Origin: Deltaproteobacteria bacterium
GTDB taxonomy: Bacteria > Desulfobacterota > Desulfovibrionia > Desulfovibrionales > Desulfovibrionaceae
Direction: 5' to 3'
DNA: 64,000 bases
Assembly: GCA_031285295.1 (NCBI GenBank)
Contig: JAITWK010000014.1
Coordinates: 1 to 64,000 of the forward strand
The number at the start of each line of letters is the position of its first letter. The first letter of the stretch is position 1. The position numbers and the translations under genes are program-made. A model generated the notes under the pieces. That model ran no database searches, had not been told where the DNA came from, and saw only the letters and a list, made by a program, of their open reading frames with translations. Shown piece after piece: positions 15,813 through 24,161 of the stretch.

Positions 15813-16865
15813 CTAGCGTGTCCGGGCAAGTTCGGTAAGCACCTGGTTAGACTGCTGAATGGCGGAGTTGGCCCCCTGCATATAGGCGTTGTACTGGCCC
15901 ATGTAGTCCTGTACAAAAATCATTTTCTGCTGCGTATCCGTACCCATGGTATCGAGTTTGGCTTTCAGTGAGGTGACAACCTCTTCCCATTGATCGGCGG
16001 TTTGGGCGGGCGAATTTGCCATCTCCTCCGCGAGTTCGGTCTTCTTGCTCATGTCTGCTTTGGCCATTGTGACCATTCGGTCAAAATCGAACGGACTCAG
16101 ATACAGCAACGCGGGGTCTGGCGGATAGAGATACTTTAACGCGTCATCACCCAGAGAGAGGCGTATCGCATTCTCCAGACCCACCACATCAACACCGGGA
16201 TTATTTTCAGTAGACAGGTGAGTATAGTTCCGCTCATTCTTCACGGTATCCATAAGCTCTTTCAGGCGGGCAAACTGTCCGGTCGTATCCGCGTTGACCT
16301 GGTTGTACAGGTCGTCAAAGAGCCCAATAGTTAGGTGTTGGAGCATACATTCGACATTGGCTGGTTTTGTCCCTTCTTTACCATCCAGCATTGATTGGAC
16401 ATGCTCAGGAGACAGTTGAGCCTCTTTTGAGCCCCAGATCATGTAATCATCCTCAGGAACCGGGATATCCGGGCTTGCATAGATGCGATTTTTTTGCATC
16501 TGTTCCAGGCTTGCGTTGAGCTGCTTGACCTCATTCTGTATTTTTGTGATCTCGGCAGCGTTGGCATTGCTTTCGTCATAGGCCAGCCCGTTGCTGGTAA
16601 TGTATTCTTTCATGTCCGGCGGCATATCTGTTGATTTGCCGCTGCTCTTGGCGTTGAGCTGAAGCTGACGGGCCTGTTGGAGCATGTCGCATACCCGCTG
16701 CTGTTCCTGCTGGGCTTTGGACATGGCCTCAATCTCGCCCTGCACCTGCATTCTGGCAGTGGCAGAAAGGGCTAACTGCAATTTGGCGAACTGAAGCTGA
16801 AGGCTGCCGCCGCCGGGAGCATTTATAGCGGAGCTTGCGCCCACGCCGCCTACTGCCTGTGTCAT
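15813..16865 (-). CDS. EspA/SseB-like secreted protein, long paralogue with central insert
   Basis: A 350-residue protein starting at the ATG at 16865, which has GAGGAG upstream; an ORF extension is discarded. Residues ~20-105 (LQLQFAKLQLALSATARMQV...) and the last ~60 (LDTMGTDTQQKMIFVQDYMG...LTELARTR) are nearly the same as in the next gene, whereas the ~180 residues between are unique. The helical ends resemble EspA/SseB-type secreted filament or tip proteins. It is probably a translocon-associated hydrophilic protein (SctA-like). That function is inferred from location beside translocators. Confidence 0.6.
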   Translation of the reverse strand: MTQAVGGVGASSAINAPGGGSLQLQFAKLQLALSATARMQVQGEIEAMSKAQQEQQRVCDMLQQARQLQLNAKSSGKSTDMPPDMKEYITSNGLAYDESNANAAEITKIQNEVKQLNASLEQMQKNRIYASPDIPVPEDDYMIWGSKEAQLSPEHVQSMLDGKEGTKPANVECMLQHLTIGLFDDLYNQVNADTTGQFARLKELMDTVKNERNYTHLSTENNPGVDVVGLENAIRLSLGDDALKYLYPPDPALLYLSPFDFDRMVTMAKADMSKKTELAEEMANSPAQTADQWEEVVTSLKAKLDTMGTDTQQKMIFVQDYMGQYNAYMQGANSAIQQSNQVLTELARTR

Positions 16866-16941
16866 GATTTTTCTCCTCTGCAAATGCAGCCGGTTTTTTT
16901 ATGGAACATATTCGTTTCAGGGTTGTCGCTGTTGCAATGGC

Positions 16942-17454
16942 TTAACGCGAGCGGGCAACTTCGGTGAGCACCTGGTTGGCCTGTTGTATGGCCGTGTTTG
17001 AGCCCTGCAAATAGGCGTTGTACTGGCCCATGTAGTCCTGCACAAAGATCATTTTCTGCTGCGTATCCGTACCCATGGTATCCAGCCTGCCCTTGAACGA
17101 GGCAACGATGGCTTCCCACTCGTCCTTGCTGTATTTGTTATCGCCATCCTGATTTGGATAGGCCAGTCCGTGGGCATCCATATATTCTCGCATCGTGGCG
17201 GGCATAGTCTTTGCCTTGCCGTCGGCTTTCGCGTTCATTTGGAGTTGGCGGGCTTCCTGAAGGAAGTTGCAAACATCTTGCTGCTCTTTCTGCGCTTTGG
17301 ACATGGCTTCTATTTCACCTTCCACCTGCGACCTGGCCGTACCGGAAAGCGCCAACTGCAATTTGGCGAACTGTAACTGAATACTGCCGGTGAATTCGGT
17401 GCGGTCCACACCTGATGCCACGCCGATGCCGCCTGTTGAGCTTACTCCTGACAT
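16942..17454 (-). CDS. EspA/SseB-like secreted protein, short paralogue
   Basis: A 170-residue all-helical protein, with AGGAG nine bases before its ATG. It shares the N-terminal block (LQFAKLQLALSGTARSQVEGE) and the C-terminal block (LDTMGTDTQQKMIFVQDYMG) with the 350-residue neighbour. It has no signal peptide or membrane segment. Such proteins polymerise above the needle or form its tip in other systems. The short C-terminal motif MGTD-Q-KM followed by MGQY also occurs in the needle subunit encoded at 23534-23782. The family name is tentative. Confidence 0.6.
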   Translation of the reverse strand: MSGVSSTGGIGVASGVDRTEFTGSIQLQFAKLQLALSGTARSQVEGEIEAMSKAQKEQQDVCNFLQEARQLQMNAKADGKAKTMPATMREYMDAHGLAYPNQDGDNKYSKDEWEAIVASFKGRLDTMGTDTQQKMIFVQDYMGQYNAYLQGSNTAIQQANQVLTEVARSR

Positions 17455-17508
17455 GATTTTTTCTCCTGACTTATATTCAATATTTTGTTTTAAAAAATAA
17501 ATGTTTCC

Positions 17509-17808
17509 CTAAACGCGCATTGCGCCCGGACGCCCACGCCCCGCACTCTTGCCGGTTTCACTTGCGGCCGGGGCGAACTGGGCCGCTCTGGCCGCACCGG
17601 CCCGCGTCGCTTCCGCTTTGGCTTGATCCAGCAGCCGGGCCAGTTCAGGAGCGGGTTTTTCCTGCAAGGAAGCCTGCAATTCGGCCATGGAGAGGCCGGA
17701 TTCTTTAAGCATGCCGTCAAATTGCGCGTTCAGGCGGGAAAATTCGTCCTGCACCGTTGTCAAAGCCTGAGCCTGTTTGTTCAGCCGTTCTTGTTCTGCA
17801 GAAGCCAT
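17509..17808 (-). CDS. Small coiled-coil protein, first gene of the left T3SS arm
   Basis: A 99-residue hydrophilic protein, with GGAG and a 9-base spacer before the ATG at 17808. Residues 1-75 are helical and coiled-coil-like (ERLNKQAQALTTVQDEFSRL); the tail is Gly/Arg/Ala-rich. It has no recognised domain. Its position facing another small charged helical protein (18254-18571) at the divergent start of both T3SS arms suggests an accessory secretion or chaperone-like role. Function unknown. Confidence 0.6.
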   Translation of the reverse strand: MASAEQERLNKQAQALTTVQDEFSRLNAQFDGMLKESGLSMAELQASLQEKPAPELARLLDQAKAEATRAGAARAAQFAPAASETGKSAGRGRPGAMRV

Positions 17809-18253
17809 TTGCTATCTCCTTTCGGTATTAAGTGAATTCAACGTGTCAGGTTGTCACTTGGCATTAGCTAAGCAACAGTTGTGCCATGAACATAAATTAG
17901 GAAAATCAAGGCACTATCGTTTATATTGTTGTGGGTATTGTATGGTTGCCAGTGGTTGCCGCCAACTGAAATTGTCAATGCTAAAAAATTAACCTTGCGC
18001 GGCAAGCGTAAAGCGTAAATAGCGCGGGGTACGGCAAGGCGCACAACGAAATATGCCATGCTGGGTATACCGCGCAACAAACTTGCGTCTTTATACGGCA
18101 TAAATGTTGCATTTAATCTCCAAAGCGATAAAAATATTAACAAACACATTTTATAATGGCTATATAATTCTTTGGCTAAATGGCAGAAAAAATTTTCTTG
18201 AATGCGTGAACACATAGTTTTAGTGTATTGCACTATCAGAAGGAGGCAAAAAC
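17809..18253. promoter_or_regulatory. Divergent control region between the two T3SS arms
   Basis: About 445 bases with no convincing gene separate the start codons of the two T3SS arms, so promoters for both should lie here. The base composition is more AT-rich than the flanking genes, especially 18100-18240. One site fits a sigma-54 spacing (GG, ten bases, GC) at 17859-17874 (TGGCAT-N5-AAGCA) on the plus strand, but two to three positions differ from consensus. A good ribosome site, AGGAGG, precedes the plus gene at 18254. Confidence 0.5.
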
Positions 18254-18571
18254 ATGTCGGATGAATTTGATAAAGATATCGATGTATCCATAGCGCGGGC
18301 GCAAGATACTATAAGTCGCACAAAGGCGCTTATTGATCAGGCGGATCGTGACAGCCGGGAGTTTGCCGACTGGAAAGAGGCAAACGGCATTCGTACCGAA
18401 CTGCACGAAAAAGTCTATGCCGGGCTATCTGATGCGGACAGGGCAAAAATTAATGAAGAGCGGGAGCGTTTTGAGCGCGAATTGCGGCAGGATATGGACG
18501 ATGCTATGGCCCGTGCTTTTCCGACCCGGTCAAAACCAGGTGGAATACGGCGCGGTCAGATTCGCATTTAA
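18254..18571 (+). CDS. Small acidic/basic helical protein, first gene of the right T3SS arm
   Basis: A 105-residue, strongly charged protein (DKDIDVSIARAQDTISRTKAL, NEERERFERELRQDMDDAMA) with a basic tail (RSKPGGIRRGQIRI). AGGAGG lies eight bases before the ATG. It has no recognised domain, no membrane segment and no signal peptide. It is co-directional with and 21 bases before the EspA-like gene, and so is probably an accessory T3SS gene. Helical content recalls small chaperones; function unknown. Confidence 0.6.
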   Translation: MSDEFDKDIDVSIARAQDTISRTKALIDQADRDSREFADWKEANGIRTELHEKVYAGLSDADRAKINEERERFERELRQDMDDAMARAFPTRSKPGGIRRGQIRI

Positions 18572-18592
18572 ACCCCTCGCAAGGAGAAAATT

Positions 18593-19198
18593 ATGTCAGG
18601 CACAATTGGTTTAGGCAATATCACATCCGCCAATGGTATGTTTAACATCACGGATGCTTCCGGCAAAACCACAACTGTTGATCTCGGCACGCTCATGGCA
18701 ATGCTTCAGGCAGACCGCACGGCCGACCTCGACGCCCAGATCAATGAACAAATGGGCGCTATCAAAAACCGGAACGAATTGCTTTCGCAAATGACCGAGC
18801 TTTTGGCGAGCCTGCGCAAGCTGAAAGCCGAGGGCTGCGACGATGGCGGCGCGAATAGTGCGCAGTCGAACGTGCAGCTTACCCTGGACGGAGTCACAAA
18901 GCCTCTCAAAGGCCCTGGTGAAAGCTGGGCAAGTATGCTTGGCCTTCAGAGCCAGTGGACTGACGTTATCGGTTCGCGCGGCGACAAGCGCGGTGATGAT
19001 TTGACGAAATGGAACAGTGAATGGGATGCCAACATCGCACTCCTTAAAAACCATCTCGATACCATGAACAACGATTCGCAGATGGATATGATCAAACTCC
19101 AGCAGCTTATGGAGAAGCGCGGCACCGCGATGCAGGAAGCAAGCAGAGTTATGGATTCGAGTCACCAGACCTATGCTTCGATTATCAGAAATTTGTAA
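18593..19198 (+). CDS. EspA/SseB-like secreted protein (candidate needle tip/filament)
   Basis: A 201-residue protein with AAGGAG upstream. The N-terminus is Gly/Asn/Thr-rich (secretion-signal-like), followed by helices (~35-80) and a long C-terminal helix pair (LLKNHLDTMNNDSQMDMIKL ... YASIIRNL). The C-terminal LDTM..D.Q..MI.LQ pattern resembles EspA/SseB and the two paralogues in the left arm. It is followed by a chaperone-like gene and the secretin gene. It is the best candidate for the hydrophilic translocator or tip (SctA role), but this is inference. Confidence 0.6.
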   Translation: MSGTIGLGNITSANGMFNITDASGKTTTVDLGTLMAMLQADRTADLDAQINEQMGAIKNRNELLSQMTELLASLRKLKAEGCDDGGANSAQSNVQLTLDGVTKPLKGPGESWASMLGLQSQWTDVIGSRGDKRGDDLTKWNSEWDANIALLKNHLDTMNNDSQMDMIKLQQLMEKRGTAMQEASRVMDSSHQTYASIIRNL

Positions 19199-19265
19199 AA
19201 TAAATGCTTCGATAAGAATCAGATAGATATTGCTATTTATATATGATAATTTTTGTGCCGGATAA

Positions 19266-19742
19266 ATGAACAGCGCGCATACTATGCTGCAAAGCCAACT
19301 CGCCGTAAATCTTGAGGGTAAACGCATGTTTCATCAGGCAGTGCGCTCAATTTGTTCTTCCGCCGGTTGGAAAGAGCCGCAGGCGGACGAAAATGGCGTA
19401 TATGCCTTTACTCTTGAAGGGGATATGGCCTTTACGCTGGCTTCGCCGGATGGCGAGCGCCTGTTGGCCCGCGCCGTGTTGCTTGATCCGCAGAGCGAGG
19501 CAAATGGTTCCGCCGGGCAAGAAGTGGCTGCCGATACCCTTAAAGCGGTAATGCGCATTACCGCCGCCCGTTTTGCCGAATTAAAAGCCGTACCAGCCCT
19601 GAATCAAAAAACGCAGGAACTGGAAATATACGATTCCATCCCGTTGCGTCCCGATGGCAACGCCAACGCCGCACATATAGAATTTGTGGAAGGCTTTTTG
19701 AATGATCTGGCCTTCTGGAAAGCGCAACCGGTTTTTAACTAA
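19266..19742 (+). CDS. Probable T3SS chaperone (CesT/SycE-like)
   Basis: A 158-residue protein of mixed strand and helix (MFHQAVRSICSSAGWKEPQ, VYAFTLEGDMAFTLASPDGE, AHIEFVEGFLNDLAFW). Size and position between a putative secreted protein and the secretin suggest a class I chaperone for the EspA-like protein upstream. The ribosome site is weak (GGATAA). A second in-frame ATG lies 18 bases downstream, so the start is uncertain by about six residues. The family call is tentative. Confidence 0.55.
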   Translation: MNSAHTMLQSQLAVNLEGKRMFHQAVRSICSSAGWKEPQADENGVYAFTLEGDMAFTLASPDGERLLARAVLLDPQSEANGSAGQEVAADTLKAVMRITAARFAELKAVPALNQKTQELEIYDSIPLRPDGNANAAHIEFVEGFLNDLAFWKAQPVFN

Positions 19743-19784
19743 AGTATGAACTGCCTGAAGCATGAAACTCAAGGATATATAAAT

Positions 19785-21650
19785 ATGCTGCGGAAAAACG
19801 TGAGCGATTCCTCCACTTTGTTTCCTCTTGCCTTCGCTCTCTTTTTATTCGCTCTTCTTTTGGCATTTTTCCCGGCTGATACCGTGCAGGCAGCCAGCCT
19901 GAAAGATTTGCGCAAAGCTTATACACATACTTCGCAACAGGAACCGCTTACGACCCTGCTTTCGGATTTCGCCATCAGCCAGGGTTACAGCGCCGCTTTT
20001 ACCACTCAGGTTGTAGGCGTGGTCAGCGGCGATTTTTCCAATCTGGCTCCGGCTTCTTTTTTGGCGGCCATGCGTTCCGGATACGGGGTAGAGGCTTATA
20101 TTCTCGGCTCCACCATTTATTTTTTCCATCAAAGCGAGCGGCAACGCGAGGTATTGCGCATTTATTCAATGCCACCCTCCGAAATGCGCGGGTCGCTTCT
20201 GCGCATGGGCGTTCTTTCCGAAGACTTGCCCAGCGATACCTCGAAAAAAGAGCGTCTGCTGTTCATTGAGGGCCCGGCGGGCTATGTATCCAGCCTGGTA
20301 ACTTCCATCCGCACCATGGAAGATATGCAGATGAACGAGCAGGCCATCCGCGTTTTTCCCCTCAAACACGCCTGGGCCGATGATACCACGGTGGAAAATG
20401 CCACCGGCACCACCACCATTCCCGGCGTGGCCTCGGTGCTGCGGGCCATTGCCACCGGGCAGCCCAGCCCTTCGGTGCGCACCCTGCACCGCAGCGACAG
20501 CATCACTCTTATGGGCAGCGGCCTGATTGGACGCCGCGAGACCCAGGCTGAACCGGTGCAGCCGCAGGCGACAAGCGGGGCCAATATTATTGCCGAACCG
20601 CGCAGCAACTCGGTTATCGTTACCGATACGCAAAGCCGTATGCCCTATTATGAGGCGGTTATCGCCGAGTTGGACAAGCCTTTGGATTTGGTGGAAATTC
20701 ACGCGGCCATAGTGGATATAGACGCCAGCTATTCGCGTAACCTGGGCATACGCTGGGGCGGTACCCGCAATCAGGGTGATTTTTCGGGCAGCACCGGCAG
20801 CACGGGCGCGCCGGGGGCATCCATGGGCGGGGCCGATGCCGCCGGTTTCGCTTTAAGCACCATCTATAACACGGCGCTGAATACTTTTTTTGCCGATATC
20901 CGCGCTCTGGAAGAACGCGGAGCCGGGGCCATGCTTTCCCGTCCTTCGGTGCTGACCATGGATAACGTTCAGGCCTCGCTGGAATATACCACCACTTTTT
21001 ATATCAAGCTGGAAGGCTACGAAACTGTGGACGCCATTCCGGTAACCAGCGGCACCACCCTTAAAGTTACGCCGCGTATTTTGCGTATGCCGGACGATCT
21101 GCCTTCCCGCCTGGCTCTCAACATTGTCATTTCCGACGGGGCCGACCCTACCGCCACCCCGCAAACTTCCTGGGTCAACGAAATTCCGCCGGTAACCAAG
21201 GTGACCATCAACACCCAGGCCACGGTGGCCGAAGGGCAGAGCCTGCTTCTGGGCGGTTTTTATTATGAGCGGCGCAGCGATGACAAAGCCGGTACGCCCG
21301 GACTGATGAACATACCGGTTTTCGGCAATCTTTTCGGTCAAACCGGGGCCGATGTGCAGCGCATGGAGCGGCTTATTCTTATTTCACCGCGCATTATCCG
21401 TTACGACAGCCTGGAAGCGCCCACCCCCATACCGGACAGAGTGGAAGAACAGCGTTTCGCCTTGTCGCCAACCGCTGGCGATTATGCGTTGCGCGATGAT
21501 TTTTACGAGGTTGCGCCCACCAGCAGTGGTTGCTCGCGCAGTGTAGTGCGGCCGGAGCCTATCAGGAAACCGGCGGATGCTCCTGCGGCTGAGCCGGTTA
21601 AGGCACCGATTGCGGAACCGGGGCTTGAGCCGATACAGGAAGCATCCTGA
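19785..21650 (+). CDS. sctC: SctC, T3SS outer-membrane secretin
   Basis: A 621-residue secretin of the YscC/InvG/MxiD family. The ATG at 19785 is chosen over 19746 because AAGGA lies about ten bases upstream and the product opens with a signal peptide (hydrophobic ~13-33, cleavage near VQAA). N-domains cover ~35-310 (NIIAEPRSNSVIVTDTQSRM is the typical N3 stretch) and the secretin pore ~330-580 (VAEGQSLLLGGFYYERRSD, IPVFGNLFG, RLILISPRII). The tail is Pro/Glu-rich. The stop overlaps sctD by one base. Confidence 0.95.
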   Translation: MLRKNVSDSSTLFPLAFALFLFALLLAFFPADTVQAASLKDLRKAYTHTSQQEPLTTLLSDFAISQGYSAAFTTQVVGVVSGDFSNLAPASFLAAMRSGYGVEAYILGSTIYFFHQSERQREVLRIYSMPPSEMRGSLLRMGVLSEDLPSDTSKKERLLFIEGPAGYVSSLVTSIRTMEDMQMNEQAIRVFPLKHAWADDTTVENATGTTTIPGVASVLRAIATGQPSPSVRTLHRSDSITLMGSGLIGRRETQAEPVQPQATSGANIIAEPRSNSVIVTDTQSRMPYYEAVIAELDKPLDLVEIHAAIVDIDASYSRNLGIRWGGTRNQGDFSGSTGSTGAPGASMGGADAAGFALSTIYNTALNTFFADIRALEERGAGAMLSRPSVLTMDNVQASLEYTTTFYIKLEGYETVDAIPVTSGTTLKVTPRILRMPDDLPSRLALNIVISDGADPTATPQTSWVNEIPPVTKVTINTQATVAEGQSLLLGGFYYERRSDDKAGTPGLMNIPVFGNLFGQTGADVQRMERLILISPRIIRYDSLEAPTPIPDRVEEQRFALSPTAGDYALRDDFYEVAPTSSGCSRSVVRPEPIRKPADAPAAEPVKAPIAEPGLEPIQEAS

Positions 21651-23221
21651 TGGATAACGGCATGTTACTAGGTATTTTCACCGGCAATCATGCCGGGGCG
21701 GAGGCGCTTTTTAAAGCTGATGAGCTTGGCGAATATACCATCGGCTCGGCGCTGGATTGTGATGTGGTGCTTACAGATAGTACCCTCGCCTCCAGACATT
21801 GCGCGTTTTCGCTTGCGCATCAAGATTCCCGTGACTTTCAGGCTTCCCAGACAGCGGGCGGCAATGCCCGCAGCGGTGCGAGCGGCACGGCAGGCAGTGT
21901 AATTCGCTTGATTCCGCTGGAAGGTTCGCTCACCCTGAATGGTGAGCAACTCTCCGGCCCGCTGGATTGGCCCGCCTGTACGCCGGTATTGGCCGGAATG
22001 GTTTGTCTGGCCTGGACGCAGCCGGAAAAAGGCTGGGCTGGCATGAAGTTGCCGTCCTTGCTTACAGCGGAGCTCAAAGCTGGTGAAAACACTGCTGATT
22101 TTTCTGCTGAAAGCAGGGCGGAAAATCCGGGTAATCAATCGGCATTTGCAACCATAAACCCTGAAATTAACACTGAGGCGGTTAACAAAGGTGTTGCTGG
22201 TGTTACAGGGTTTTCACGGCTGAACAAACTGATTGCCGCCGGGGTAGCCATTCTGGGGTTGTTCGGACTGATTTTTGGCTTGTCGTCTTATAGCGGCAAA
22301 CAGAATGACGATCTGACCGCGTTGGAACACTTGCTGTCCACTGAAGGCTTTTCCGATTTGCGGGTTGATGACAATGCCGGGCGGGTAATGATTTATGGTC
22401 TGGTGCCAACTAATGTTGACGTCAACACTGTACGCGCTGTCGCGGCCCGGCAGGCTTATCCGGTTCAGGTGCTGGTGCGTGATCGCGAAGGATTTCGTCA
22501 GGCGATTTTAAGCGCTCTGGCCGAAAAAGGGCTTTTTCCGCAACTGCAAATTGAAAATGGCGAGGCGATATTGCAAGGCTACGCGCTGGACAGTCTGGTG
22601 GAAAGCGCCGTGCTAAGCTGGGCGCGTAACGCGGTGCCACGGGTTGCTTCCATTCGTTCCGCTCTGCTCACGCGCGGCGCGGTGGAAAAAACTCTGGCGG
22701 CCGAGCTTGCCAGGGCTGGACTGGCCGGAACTGCGGTAGAATGGCAGCCCGGATTGATCGCCCTGAGCGGCGACGCGGCGGACAGGCCCGCCTTGACCGG
22801 GGTTATAGAAGCGGTGCGCCGTGCTTTGGGTTCTCCAATCGCTTTCAGGCTGGCAATCAGTGCGGAACCGGAAAAAATTTATGTCGGTGAAGCGCCGGAA
22901 AGCAGCAACGCGAACGCTGAATCCGCCCCCACAGCTTTGGCAGATGGAGATTATAGCGAAAACTACGCGGCCATGCAGTCAGGCGCACAAGGGCAGAGCG
23001 ACCCCTTTGGGGCAGGGCTTTCTTTACGCAGCGTTACTCCGGTGCCTGCGGGAGAAAAGGGAACCGCCGGGGCATTACCCTTTATAACCACTTCGGATGG
23101 CGCGGTTTATTTTGTTGGCGGCACTTTGCCAGGCGGGCACACTCTTACAGGTATTTACGCGGATAAATTGGAATTTTCCCGAAACGGCGTGAGCATGGCA
23201 TACAAACTGCAAGGACGTTGA
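21650..23221 (+). CDS. sctD: SctD, T3SS inner-membrane ring protein with FHA domain
   Basis: A 523-residue YscD-type ring protein. The N-terminus is a cytoplasmic FHA domain (~10-110; YTIGSALDCDVVLTDSTLASRH), followed by one membrane helix (~195-215; LIAAGVAILGLFGLIFGLSS) and periplasmic ring-building repeats (~220-430). The tail is longer and more polar than in Yersinia YscD. Its ATG overlaps the sctC stop (TGATG). It forms the MS ring with SctJ and connects to SctC. Confidence 0.93.
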   Translation: MDNGMLLGIFTGNHAGAEALFKADELGEYTIGSALDCDVVLTDSTLASRHCAFSLAHQDSRDFQASQTAGGNARSGASGTAGSVIRLIPLEGSLTLNGEQLSGPLDWPACTPVLAGMVCLAWTQPEKGWAGMKLPSLLTAELKAGENTADFSAESRAENPGNQSAFATINPEINTEAVNKGVAGVTGFSRLNKLIAAGVAILGLFGLIFGLSSYSGKQNDDLTALEHLLSTEGFSDLRVDDNAGRVMIYGLVPTNVDVNTVRAVAARQAYPVQVLVRDREGFRQAILSALAEKGLFPQLQIENGEAILQGYALDSLVESAVLSWARNAVPRVASIRSALLTRGAVEKTLAAELARAGLAGTAVEWQPGLIALSGDAADRPALTGVIEAVRRALGSPIAFRLAISAEPEKIYVGEAPESSNANAESAPTALADGDYSENYAAMQSGAQGQSDPFGAGLSLRSVTPVPAGEKGTAGALPFITTSDGAVYFVGGTLPGGHTLTGIYADKLEFSRNGVSMAYKLQGR

Positions 23222-23226
23222 TTATT

Positions 23227-23466
23227 ATGGCAGTGACAACTTTGGATGCGGGCAACGGTTGGCAGGAACGCCTGGCCGAGGATAAACAGGGTTTTGCCCT
23301 GCGCGAGTTGCGTGATTATCTGAGCGTCAAACAGGCCGAATTGCGCCGCCAGCTTGATATAGGCAGCAGCCCGGCGGACTATGCCGTATATCAAAAACTG
23401 CTGGCCGCAATTGAAGCGGCGGACAGCGCCGCCGTAACTTTTTGGGAAAAGGATAACAAGGCATAG
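23227..23466 (+). CDS. YscE-like co-chaperone of the needle subunit
   Basis: A 79-residue helical protein. The stretch ADYAVYQKLLAAIEAADSAA fits the helix-turn-helix of YscE, which pairs with YscG to hold the needle subunit YscF before export. The gene order here, this gene then sctF then a TPR gene, is the yscE-yscF-yscG order. The ATG at 23227 is used; an upstream TTG at 23218 lies inside the sctD end. The assignment relies on order plus a short similarity. Confidence 0.75.
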   Translation: MAVTTLDAGNGWQERLAEDKQGFALRELRDYLSVKQAELRRQLDIGSSPADYAVYQKLLAAIEAADSAAVTFWEKDNKA

Positions 23467-23533
23467 CTGCGGTTGATACTATCGGCCAAACACTCGTGTT
23501 GGCAGCTACTGACCATTACAGCGAGGTATTTTT

Positions 23534-23782
23534 ATGAATGGCGTATCAGGCGTTAATGTCGGCAATTTTTTGTCCAAGGGCATGGATAGCATTGATAGCA
23601 TGGGTACCGACTTGCAGGCGAAAATGCAGGAAATAACCGCCAGCGGTCAGGAATTGAAGCCGCAGGATCTGGCCATGCTGAACTATCAAATGGGACAATA
23701 TCAGGCTCTTATGACAACGCTGAACAGCACGGTAGGTTCCATTCAGGGGCATATGAAGGAAATGGCCAACTCCATAAGGTAG
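23534..23782 (+). CDS. sctF: SctF, T3SS needle subunit
   Basis: An 82-residue needle protein of the YscF/PrgI/MxiH type: a short polar N-terminus, two helices joined by a loop (ASGQELKPQDLA), and the C-terminal helix MGQYQALMTTLNSTVGSIQG. It lacks a signal peptide, as expected for a T3SS substrate. It sits between the YscE-like and YscG-like chaperone genes. The upstream gap contains a small hairpin at 23485-23503 (GCCAAACAC-TC-GTGTTGGC) that could influence its expression. Confidence 0.9.
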   Translation: MNGVSGVNVGNFLSKGMDSIDSMGTDLQAKMQEITASGQELKPQDLAMLNYQMGQYQALMTTLNSTVGSIQGHMKEMANSIR

Positions 23783-23792
23783 GAAAACTGAT

Positions 23793-24161
23793 ATGACGCT
23801 GGAAAAGAACGACCTGCAAACTCTGGCGGAAATAGGTTTTGCCGCTGTAAGCATGGGCAACATGCCTTCGGCCAGAACCATTTTTGAGGGGCTGGCCGCA
23901 GTCCGGCCCGATCATGAAGCGCCCCGCATGGGTATGGCCATGAGCCACTACATGATCAACGAATTTGCCGAGGCGGAAGAAATTTTGCGCGGCCTCATGC
24001 GCGACAAGCCGGAATTTCGCCTGGCTGGCGTGCATCTGGCCCTCTGCCTGATCCTGGCCGGACGAAAAGACGAGGCCTTGCCTTTATTGCGTGAGGCCGA
24101 GCGGCATAAAGATCCTTTGTTCAACGATATGGTTGAAGAGTTATTGGGATTGGCCGTATGA
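23793..24161 (+). CDS. sctG: SctG (YscG-like), TPR co-chaperone of the needle subunit
   Basis: A 122-residue TPR protein with repeats around AEIGFAAVSMGNMPSARTIF, GMAMSHYMINEFAEAEEILR and GVHLALCLILAGRKDEALPL. YscG binds the C-terminal helix of the needle subunit together with YscE. It follows sctF by 10 bases and overlaps sctJ by 4 bases (ATGA). Position and repeat structure support the call. Confidence 0.85.
   Translation: MTLEKNDLQTLAEIGFAAVSMGNMPSARTIFEGLAAVRPDHEAPRMGMAMSHYMINEFAEAEEILRGLMRDKPEFRLAGVHLALCLILAGRKDEALPLLREAERHKDPLFNDMVEELLGLAV

Noticed and set aside
18611..19327. 238-codon minus-strand frame opposite the EspA-like gene
   Set aside because: The plus frame has a strong ribosome site, operon position and family-like helices; the minus frame has none.
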